From Thiogranum sp050118435 (GTDB lineage: Bacteria; Pseudomonadota; Gammaproteobacteria; DSM-19610), in the NCBI GenBank assembly GCA_050118435.1, contig JASFKW010000001.1, positions 62,001 to 126,000 on the forward strand: 64,000 nucleotides of DNA, written 5' to 3'. Positions within the stretch are counted from its first letter, which is position 1, and each line of letters begins with the position of its first letter. The notes below the pieces were generated by a model. The model saw only the letters and a list, made by a program, of their open reading frames with translations. It was not told the origin of the DNA and made no database searches. Made by a program: the position numbers and the translations under genes. Below, piece by piece: positions 18,744 to 25,510 of this stretch.

Positions 18744-19511
18744 ATGAGGATGTCGACACACGCTTTCAGCTATATCCATTTGATCGCTCTTGCGATGGGA
18801 ATTTCGCTTTTTTGCGGGTTGTTAAAGGCGGATGATACGACCATGAGGGGCACCGCCGGCCACCGGAAGCACGTGGCTGCGCCGCCAGCACGGCTATCCC
18901 CGCCGGCCACCTATGCCAGCGAGCCCCCCTGCGCCGACTGCCCGAGCCAGCGTCTGCTCCTAACGCTTTTTCCGGACCACAGCTACCGTCCGCGCCGAAC
19001 CTACCTGAGCGTCAATGCGCCGGTGCTCGCATCGGTGGTGGGACGCTTCGCGGAGCGCGCGACCGATCCCGGCGCCGCGCCGCGCGAGCACCTGATCATC
19101 GAGCGTCTCGAGCGCTCCCGGCCGCGGGAGACCCGCGCCCGCGAGGCCCGGGCACAGGCGAGCCTCACCAACACCTACTGGCGGCCCATGGAAATTGATG
19201 GCGAAGCGGTCACGCTGGCACCCGAGCAGCGTGAGCCCCATTTCGTGCTCGCGTCCGAAGGCCACCGGGTCCAGGGCTTCACGGGGCGCAATCGCATGGC
19301 AGGCAGTTTCGAGCAGGACGCGGACGGCTTAGGGTTCGAAGGTCTCGCCACCACCCGCATGGCGTGCTCTCCGGCCATCGGCTATCTCGAAGCCCGGTTT
19401 CTGGACGCGCTGAACGCCGTGGCTTCCCAGCAGATCATCGGCGAGTCGCTGGAGCTGCGCGACGCATCGAGACAGCTGCGCATGCGGCTGGAGTCACGCT
19501 ATCTGCCCTGA
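18744..19511 (+). CDS. NlpE-like plus META/HslJ-like domain secreted protein
   Basis: A 255-residue envelope protein. A hydrophobic N-terminal segment (about residues 8-27) is a signal peptide or anchor; its Cys (FCGLL) is only a weak lipobox. Residues about 55-90 carry an NlpE-type motif (PPCADCPSQR, then DHSYRPRRTYL), the CxxC copper-resistance/surface-sensing domain. A linker rich in Arg and Glu follows. Residues about 143-255 resemble the META/HslJ fold (LTNTYWRPMEIDGE, GFTGRNRMAGSF, TRMACSPA), a domain linked to novobiocin resistance and outer-membrane stress. Such fusions suggest envelope-stress sensing or protection. The next gene, a DUF481 protein, follows 53 bases later on the same strand. 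Confidence 0.78.
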   Translation: MRMSTHAFSYIHLIALAMGISLFCGLLKADDTTMRGTAGHRKHVAAPPARLSPPATYASEPPCADCPSQRLLLTLFPDHSYRPRRTYLSVNAPVLASVVGRFAERATDPGAAPREHLIIERLERSRPRETRAREARAQASLTNTYWRPMEIDGEAVTLAPEQREPHFVLASEGHRVQGFTGRNRMAGSFEQDADGLGFEGLATTRMACSPAIGYLEARFLDALNAVASQQIIGESLELRDASRQLRMRLESRYLP

Positions 19512-19564
19512 GCGCCGGCGACCGCCCTGGTCGCAGCCGCCGTTCACCCTCTCGGAGTTATTTC

Positions 19565-20608
19565 ATGAGACGTCGCATCCTATCTCTTGCCTTCTGTGCA
19601 CTCACCGCGTTTTTTGGGAGCTTCACCACGGCGGCCGATGAGCTGCTGCTGCGGGACGGCTCGCACATTCTGGGCACAGTGATGAAAAAGGAAGGCAACA
19701 CGCTGGAGTTCAAGACCTCTTTCGCCGGCACCCTCCAGGTCAAATGGGATCAGGTCCGCTCGCTGAAGACGCAGCGGCCGGCGCAAGTGCTGTTGAGCAA
19801 CGATGAATTAATAAGCGGGCGCGTTTTCACCAATGAAGCCGACCACACCATTGTGCAGACGGGGACCGGGGCAGCCGAGCGCACGCTCCCTGCTGGGGAC
19901 GTGGCCCTCATCAACCCTGAGCCCTGGCGGGTCGGTAAGGGCTTCCGGTTCACCGGCCGCGTGAACTTCGCGCTGGAATCTGAGCGCGGCAACACCGATG
20001 AAGACGAGATTGATCTGGACGGCGACCTGCTGTGGCGGCGCAAGCACGACCGCTTCACGCTGAGGGGCGAGCTCGAACACGACAAGACCGATGGCAGGAC
20101 CACCGCCGACGACTGGAAGCTGAACGGCAAGTACGACTACTTCGTGACCCGCAAGCGATATTACGGTGCACTGCTGTTCGCCGAAGCCGACGACTTCGCC
20201 GAGCTGCGCCTGCGGGTGGGGGGTGGACCGGGTGTCGGCTACCAGTTCTTCGAAACCGAGCCACTGAACTTGTCGGTTGAATCGGGGCTGATACGTGTGT
20301 ACGAGGACTTCAAGACCCAGGACAACGACCGCTACTGGGGCGCCGGCTGGCAGGTCAATTTCGACAAGTACGTGTTGCCGGAGCTGTTCGGGTCCTACCA
20401 CCTGCAGCTCTATCACCTTCAGCGTGGCTTGTGGAATCTGTATGACACCAGTGACGTGATCTTGGACACCTGGACCGGCATGCGCTTCCCCCTGATACTG
20501 GGCCTGGTCGCCAGCACCGAGCTGAAAGTGGAGTACGACAGCGGCGCCGCGCCGGGCGCGGACGAGCTGGACACCACCTACACGCTCAAGCTCGGCTACC
20601 AGTGGTAG
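19565..20608 (+). CDS. DUF481 (YdiY-type) outer-membrane protein
   Basis: A 347-residue secreted protein. The start at 19565 follows CGGAGTT and begins with a signal peptide cleaved near TTAADE; the longer open frame upstream overlaps the previous gene. Residues about 25-110 form a small beta domain (LLLRDGSHILGTVMKKEGNTLEF, then a related repeat LLSNDELISGRV). Residues about 120-347 match DUF481, a predicted beta-barrel with alternating strands and the usual terminal aromatic (YTLKLGYQW). E. coli relatives are described as salt- or stress-induced outer-membrane proteins, which fits the osmotic theme here, though induction cannot be seen in the sequence. Confidence 0.82.
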   Translation: MRRRILSLAFCALTAFFGSFTTAADELLLRDGSHILGTVMKKEGNTLEFKTSFAGTLQVKWDQVRSLKTQRPAQVLLSNDELISGRVFTNEADHTIVQTGTGAAERTLPAGDVALINPEPWRVGKGFRFTGRVNFALESERGNTDEDEIDLDGDLLWRRKHDRFTLRGELEHDKTDGRTTADDWKLNGKYDYFVTRKRYYGALLFAEADDFAELRLRVGGGPGVGYQFFETEPLNLSVESGLIRVYEDFKTQDNDRYWGAGWQVNFDKYVLPELFGSYHLQLYHLQRGLWNLYDTSDVILDTWTGMRFPLILGLVASTELKVEYDSGAAPGADELDTTYTLKLGYQW

Positions 20609-20785
20609 AAAATGGGCTCTCGGCACGCAACAGGTGCCGCTCGCCGCAACACGACCTGCGGTTGGCTAATGTTCATGCGAAAGGGAGCGCCCGCCGCAGC
20701 GCGACCGGGACCGGGACCGGCAGGCGAGAGTCGCCCCCGGTCAATCCGACCGTGAGATATGACGGCGGGATGCTGTCGCAGCGCA

Positions 20786-20890
20786 TCAGGAGCAGCGCTT
20801 ATTGCTCTTACACCACCAGAGCGCGCCCAGCACAGTGGCCATGACGGCCAATGCAATGATGCCTGCATAAGTGAATTCATCCATTACCAT
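20786..20890 (-). CDS. 34-residue single-helix membrane protein
   Basis: A small gene in a gap between larger ones. It begins MVMDEFTYAGIIALAV and continues through a hydrophobic helix to a basic, Cys-containing end (WWCKSNKRCS). A strong AAGGAG ribosome binding site lies seven bases before the first ATG (a second ATG two codons later is also possible). The single helix (about residues 8-26) followed by Lys/Arg residues predicts an N-out, C-in inner-membrane protein. No family is recognised. The good start signal and clean topology make it a likely real small protein. Confidence 0.6.
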   Translation of the reverse strand: MVMDEFTYAGIIALAVMATVLGALWWCKSNKRCS

Positions 20891-21023
20891 CACACTGCTC
20901 CTTATTACTCATCACGTGACACTCAGTTTCATTGGCCGGCAATGCTGTACCGCAACAATCTGCGATCCGGCCAGCGTTGCCCGACCCTGTGGCGACCGAC
21001 CATTCGACGCCCGAACTGGCTCA

Positions 21024-21476
21024 TCAGCGCCGACCGCCTCGCATGCCGGCGCCGCCCGGCGCTCCGAAATCCAGCTGGCGGCGATGTCGCATGCGCCATT
21101 CATAGCCTACGCCGAAGCGGGCCTCCGCACGCGCGGCCGCGGCGGCCGCCTCAGCATCTCCCGTACGTTCCGGCTGCGCATTTAAATGTTCCTCCGAGCG
21201 CTGCCGGGTCCGCTCGAGCAGCGGATCCTGCCGTGCCAGTCGCAGGGCCGACCCGGCTGACACGTCACGCCGGTCCGCGGGTCGGCCGGAGACCGCGCTG
21301 CCGTCATCGGCCCCATGCCCCGGGAGCTCAGCGGACACCTCACCGGCCGGCCGCAGCTCCTGTGCCCGTGGAAGGAGGTCCAGGCGCTGTGCGCCGGTAG
21401 CGGCACACACCACATCGGCGAACAGGACAGCGAGTGTGGCGACACCGCATGCCGCAAGACCGGCTGATTGCATCAT
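21024..21476 (-). CDS. Hypothetical secreted protein, divergent from the two-component system
   Basis: About 150 residues starting MMQSAGLAACGVATLAVLF after a GGGGAGAAGG-type binding site. The N-terminal 25 residues form a signal peptide ending near VVCAAT. The remainder is hydrophilic, rich in Arg, Ala, Glu and Gly, with a helical Glu/Ala/Arg stretch (about residues 105-130) and a basic Gly-rich tail. I recognise no family. It is transcribed away from the response-regulator gene across a roughly 170-base region and may be a target of that system. That is a guess from position. Confidence 0.5.
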   Translation of the reverse strand: MMQSAGLAACGVATLAVLFADVVCAATGAQRLDLLPRAQELRPAGEVSAELPGHGADDGSAVSGRPADRRDVSAGSALRLARQDPLLERTRQRSEEHLNAQPERTGDAEAAAAAARAEARFGVGYEWRMRHRRQLDFGAPGGAGMRGGRR

Positions 21477-21648
21477 CCTTTCTCCCCTGTACGCTTCAGC
21501 CACGCAGCCCCGCACCTGCACCTCTCCATTGGCCGTAAAGCCTACGCGAGAGATGTTTCGCTCTGATTTCAATCCTGCCGCCGATTTGTAACAAATTGTT
21601 TCGCCGGCACGGTAACTGTAACCACCGGTTTCTGGTACGCTTTTGCAG

Positions 21649-22377
21649 ATGGAGCCGGACAAGCCCCTCATCCTTGTGGTGGACGACGACCCGGAGCTGC
21701 GCGAGCTTCTGGAAAACTATCTTGCGGATCAGGGTTACGGGGTCGGCAGCGTCGAGAGCGGGGCCGCAATGGACCGGTTTCTGGCCACTGATGTCCCAGC
21801 GCTCATCGTTCTCGACCTGATGTTACCGGGCGAAGACGGCCTGAGCATCGCCAAGCGGCTGCGTGTCAGTCACAAGGGGTTGCCCATTCTCATGCTCTCG
21901 GCGCGCGGCGACGAAGTGGACCGGATTGTCGGGCTGGAGGTCGGGGCCGACGACTATCTACCGAAGCCGTTCAATCCGCGCGAGCTGCTGGCGCGCATCC
22001 GCGCCATTCTGCGGCGCCACGGCGGCGGCGCCCAGGACGCGGACCGGGCGCACACGCAACGCGAGCACCGCTTCGGGCCCTTCAGCCTCGACCTGGCAAC
22101 CCAGGAGCTGCGCCGCGGAGACGAACGGATTCCGCTGACCAGCGGGGAATTCGCGCTGTTGAAGATATTTGTCGAGCATCCTCGAAGGGTGCTGAGCCGC
22201 GACACGCTGGTCGACATGCTCAAGGGCTATGAGCGCTCGCCCTACGATCGCAGCATCGACGTGCGGGTCACGCGTCTGCGCCGAAAAATCGAGGCCGATC
22301 CCACCGCGCCGGTCTATATACGCACCGTCTGGGGCGAAGGCTATCGCTTCTCCCCGGACGAAGCCGCTACCGAGTGA
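21649..22377 (+). CDS. OmpR-family response regulator
   Basis: A 242-residue DNA-binding regulator. The receiver domain (residues about 7-120) shows the acidic pair (VVDDDPELRE), the phospho-acceptor Asp (IVLDLMLPGEDG), the Thr/Ser position (LMLSARGD) and the conserved Lys (YLPKPFNPREL). Residues about 140-238 are the winged-helix Trans_reg_C domain (LTSGEFALLKIF, YDRSIDVRVTRLRRKIE, TVWGEGYRF). The start was placed at ATG 21649; a TTG two codons earlier is also in frame, and neither has a clear binding site. Its stop overlaps the kinase start by four bases, so the pair is co-translated. It resembles the OmpR/EnvZ osmosensing pair, but that similarity alone does not prove the signal. Confidence 0.9.
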   Translation: MEPDKPLILVVDDDPELRELLENYLADQGYGVGSVESGAAMDRFLATDVPALIVLDLMLPGEDGLSIAKRLRVSHKGLPILMLSARGDEVDRIVGLEVGADDYLPKPFNPRELLARIRAILRRHGGGAQDADRAHTQREHRFGPFSLDLATQELRRGDERIPLTSGEFALLKIFVEHPRRVLSRDTLVDMLKGYERSPYDRSIDVRVTRLRRKIEADPTAPVYIRTVWGEGYRFSPDEAATE

Positions 22378-23696
22378 GCGTGGGCCGCGCATTGTCGCTG
22401 TTCGCCCGGACCGGTCTGACGCTCGCTGTGGCGCTGGCCGTCTTCATGGTGTTCACGACTGCCGCAATGGTGAGCTTCATTCTCATCCCGCTGGCGAAAC
22501 AAGGAGCCGGTGACCTCGCCGCCCTGATGGTGCTGGCCGCCCAGACCTGGGTCGAGCTGCCGCCCGAAACACGGCCCTTTCTGGAGCAGGAACTCAAGGC
22601 AGAGTACCGGCTCAGAGTCGCCGAGGCGGATGAGCCACTGCCGCGCTCCAACAACCTCCTGCCTTTCTTGCGCTTTCTGGAAAAGGCGCTGACAAGGCGC
22701 ATCGGCGAGCCCGCCACCATCAGCGCCCGCGCGGACAACGGGACCTGGTACTCGGCCGATATTCCCATGGGCGGGCGCACTATCCGGGTCAGCTTTCCGC
22801 GTGAGCGCATCGGCGCCCGCCCGCCCACGGCGGCCCTGCTGGTCATTGCGACCGGCGGCGTGGTGATCCTGCTGACGACCTTGTTGCTGGTGCGGCGACT
22901 GACGCGGCCCCTGGCCCGCCTGTGTGAGGCGACTTCGCGCATCGGGCGTGGCGAGAGCCTCGAGCCGCTGCCCGAAAAAGGTCCGCGGGAGCTCGCCACC
23001 CTCACCCGGAGCTTCAACCGTATGGCCGCACAGATCGCGGAGCTGCTCGACAGCCGCACCACCCTGTTCGGGGGCATTTCACACGATCTGCGCACGCCCA
23101 TCACTCGCATGCAGCTGGCCCTGGAAATGCTGCCTCCGGAAACCGACAGTAAGCTGGTCCGCAGGCTGCAGCGGGACCTGGCGCAGATGAATCAGCTGAT
23201 CGCCGACAGCATGGCGTTGTCGAGGGGCCTGGGGACCCGCGAGCCTGAAGAAGTGGACCTGCGCGATTTTGTCGACGGCATCGTCACCGGGTACCGGCAC
23301 AGCGGCGCGGCCGTGGTCTGGCAGCCGGGCGACTGCTGCCTGTGCAGCCTCGACACCCTGGCCTTGCGGCGCGTGGCGGTGAATCTGATCGACAATGCGC
23401 TGCGCTACGGCCGCGGCGAGCCTGTCGCGGTGCGCTGCCGCTGCGAGGGCAGCAGCGCGTTCATCGAGGTACTGGACAGGGGGCCGGGTATTCCGCCCGC
23501 AGAGCGCGAGGCGGTGTTCCGCCCCTTCCATCGCCTCGAGGTCTCCAGGAGCCGCGCCACCGGCGGCACCGGGCTCGGCCTCGCCATTGCGCGCCAACTG
23601 TGCGACGCACACGGCTGGAGCATCGACCTGCTGGCGCGCGACGGCGGCGGTACCGTCGCCCGGATCGAGTTGCACTGCCGGTCAATCGCGCGATGA
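22374..23696 (+). CDS. EnvZ-like membrane sensor histidine kinase
   Basis: A 440-residue sensor kinase starting at a GTG that overlaps the regulator's stop (GTGA). It has TM1 at about 12-40, a periplasmic domain of about 110 residues, TM2 at about 155-175 and HAMP at about 176-228 (LVRRLTRPLARLCEAT). The phospho-acceptor His lies in the short H-box (GGISHDLRTPITRMQLALEML), as in EnvZ-type kinases. The ATPase domain has the N box (NLIDNALRYG), G1 (DRGPGIP) and G2 (GGTGLGLAIA). It phosphorylates the adjacent OmpR-type regulator. The architecture favours an osmolarity, ion or envelope signal. Confidence 0.9.
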   Translation: MSVGRALSLFARTGLTLAVALAVFMVFTTAAMVSFILIPLAKQGAGDLAALMVLAAQTWVELPPETRPFLEQELKAEYRLRVAEADEPLPRSNNLLPFLRFLEKALTRRIGEPATISARADNGTWYSADIPMGGRTIRVSFPRERIGARPPTAALLVIATGGVVILLTTLLLVRRLTRPLARLCEATSRIGRGESLEPLPEKGPRELATLTRSFNRMAAQIAELLDSRTTLFGGISHDLRTPITRMQLALEMLPPETDSKLVRRLQRDLAQMNQLIADSMALSRGLGTREPEEVDLRDFVDGIVTGYRHSGAAVVWQPGDCCLCSLDTLALRRVAVNLIDNALRYGRGEPVAVRCRCEGSSAFIEVLDRGPGIPPAEREAVFRPFHRLEVSRSRATGGTGLGLAIARQLCDAHGWSIDLLARDGGGTVARIELHCRSIAR

Positions 23697-23719
23697 CAGG
23701 ACTGAGCACGGCCCCCGGC

Positions 23720-23920
23720 TCAGCGCCGCCCCACCGACCGCTTGCGGCGGTAATTCACGAGTCGGGAGTACTCCTTTTCCGCGTGGGTAATCATCCACAG
23801 AAGATCGGCCAAGGTTGCAACCCTGTCGTGTTCGGACAGCGTGATCATGAGGTCCAGACTGTCCCTGGCCTCCAGACACTCCGGCTTGCTCGCCATAAAG
23901 TCACGGGAAAGATGCTGCAT
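23720..23920 (-). CDS. Small hypothetical protein, 66 residues
   Basis: Starts MQHLSRDFMASKPECLEARD after an excellent GGGGAGGAA site seven to ten bases upstream, which decides between this ATG and one nine codons earlier. It is soluble, mostly helical, with an acidic N-terminal half and a basic C-terminus (YRRKRSVGRR). The middle reads LDLMITLSEHDRVATLADLLW. No family is recognised. It lies tail-to-tail with the histidine kinase (24 bases apart) and head-to-head with the next small gene across an AT-rich region. Confidence 0.55.
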   Translation of the reverse strand: MQHLSRDFMASKPECLEARDSLDLMITLSEHDRVATLADLLWMITHAEKEYSRLVNYRRKRSVGRR

Positions 23921-23990
23921 CTTTCTGTTCCTCCCCGGTGTCGGCAATGCTGCGAAGATCCCCCAACCCGGCAGTCATTCGCCTGCAATA

Positions 23991-24004
23991 TATACAAAAG
24001 TATA
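23991..24004. promoter_or_regulatory. AT-rich palindrome between two divergent small genes
   Basis: A perfect TATAC/GTATA inverted repeat with a four-base AAAA centre lies in an AT-rich island within the roughly 240-base gap between the divergent small genes at 23920 and 24164. It could serve as a -10 element or as a dimeric repressor site. No matching regulator can be named. Confidence 0.35.
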
Positions 24005-24163
24005 GATTACCTTCGTACCCGTACCGGCCCTGTAACCTCATGGAAACGTTTGATGAACGGAACATTGACCTGGGTCAATGAGGAGGTCGGCGGCCAACGG
24101 TTAGATTTGTGCTGAAACAGGTTTGTCTTGGGGTCTCAAACCAGTCCGACGGGATGTCTTAAC

Positions 24164-24397
24164 ATGAAACTTTGTGGAAAATGCCTACGAAAACCGTGGC
24201 CCTACGCGATTACCGCGTTCATTTCCAGCTTTGTTGCCTTCGTCACCTGGCTGACGCTGTCAGCGGCCGGACTTCATCCGGAGGCCAACCAGTGGTGGAC
24301 GGCAGCCGCCTTTGCGGCCGCTGCGGCTCTGCTGTTCATTTATATGCGTGCCTGCATGCGACGGCACTGCAGGGATGACGGCCACCGTCACGCCTGA
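24164..24397 (+). CDS. Small two-helix membrane protein, 77 residues
   Basis: Starts MKLCGKCLRKPWPYAI with a CxxC pair in a basic N-terminus. Hydrophobic segments follow at about residues 14-34 (ITAFISSFVAFVTWL) and 43-62 (WWTAAAFAAAAALLFIYM), then a basic tail with Cys and His residues (CMRRHCRDDGHRHA). The start at 24164 is 12 codons inside a longer frame and is preferred for its protein-like beginning. Both ends being positively charged predicts cytoplasmic termini. The Cys/His content might bind metal. No family is recognised. Confidence 0.55.
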   Translation: MKLCGKCLRKPWPYAITAFISSFVAFVTWLTLSAAGLHPEANQWWTAAAFAAAAALLFIYMRACMRRHCRDDGHRHA

Positions 24398-24506
24398 GCG
24401 CGAACCTGCCTCCGGCCCTGCGCGGCCCGGCGCAGCGCCGGAGGCGACATAGCTCGAAGCCCCAAGCCAGGTTTCCAATGCTGCCCTGCACGTGAGTGAC
24501 ACGGTT

Positions 24507-25400
24507 ATGCTTTCCCTGGCGCGCATCGGGCTGATCGCGTGGCTGCTCGTTCTTGGGCAGGCGCGCGCCGCCGCTCACCTGGCCGACACCCACGTGCACT
24601 ACAAGTGGAGTCAGAGGGAGGTCACCGCACCGGAACGGGCGGTCGCTATCCTGCGCGAGAACGACATCGCGCTCGCAGTCGTGATTGGCACGCCCGCCGA
24701 ATACGCCCTGGAGCTCGCGCACCTTGCGCCGGACGTCGTGGTCCCACTCTGGAGCCCCTACCGCGAAGCCGACGACTGGTCGCGCTGGCCCTATGACGAG
24801 GAAGTACTCGAACGGGCCGGGGGCGCGCTGGCCACCGGCAGGTATCGGGGCATCGGCGAGCTGCACCTGATCGGCGGCTTCGCGCCGCACTGGCGCAGCC
24901 CGGTCATCCAGGGGCTGTTTGCGCTCGCCGGCGAGCACGATGTCCCGCTGTTGCTGCACACGGAGCTCAGCAGCAACGACTACATGCTCCACTTGTGCCG
25001 GGCCTTCCCGCAGGTGCGCCTGGTGTGGGCGCACGCAGGCGCGATATTGAGCCCTGCCGAGGTTGCTGAAGTGATGGACGCCTGTCCACAGCTCACCGCG
25101 GAGCTGTCGGCTCGGGATCCCTGGCGATTCGTCAACAACCCGATCAGCGATGACACGGGTGCGCTGACGCCGCAATGGCGCAGCCTGATCGAACGCTATC
25201 CGGACCGCTTCATGATCGGATCGGACCCCGTGTGGCCGGTGGAACAGCTCGACGGCTGGGACCGCGCCGACACAGGATGGCAGGAGTATTCCCGTTTCAT
25301 CGGCTTTCATCGCCGCTGGCTCGACGCGCTGCCACCGGATCTGGCAGGGAAACTGCGTCTCGACAATGCGATCGCGGTATACGGTCGAGCAAACCGCTGA
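24507..25400 (+). CDS. Secreted amidohydrolase-family protein
   Basis: A 297-residue TIM-barrel metal-dependent hydrolase (amidohydrolase_2-like). ATG 24507 gives a Sec signal peptide ending near QARAAA; a GTG at 24492 is the alternative start. The metal-binding HxH is in ADTHVHYKW. Other barrel-end motifs are GIGELHLIGG, LLLHTELSS, VWAHAGAI and the late Asp in MIGSDPVWP. Periplasmic location is inferred from the signal peptide. The substrate is unknown. It ends 110 bases before the sucrose operon on the same strand, but a direct link to sucrose is not evident. Confidence 0.8.
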   Translation: MLSLARIGLIAWLLVLGQARAAAHLADTHVHYKWSQREVTAPERAVAILRENDIALAVVIGTPAEYALELAHLAPDVVVPLWSPYREADDWSRWPYDEEVLERAGGALATGRYRGIGELHLIGGFAPHWRSPVIQGLFALAGEHDVPLLLHTELSSNDYMLHLCRAFPQVRLVWAHAGAILSPAEVAEVMDACPQLTAELSARDPWRFVNNPISDDTGALTPQWRSLIERYPDRFMIGSDPVWPVEQLDGWDRADTGWQEYSRFIGFHRRWLDALPPDLAGKLRLDNAIAVYGRANR

Positions 25401-25510
25401 TGCGCGCCGCCGGCCTGTGGGGTATCGGGCTCGAATTTGTCAGGCCGATCCGTTAAGCTGGCGCATAACCGACGCCTGCAGCAGGCGCAGCGCGCGTATG
25501 ACTTCAGGGC

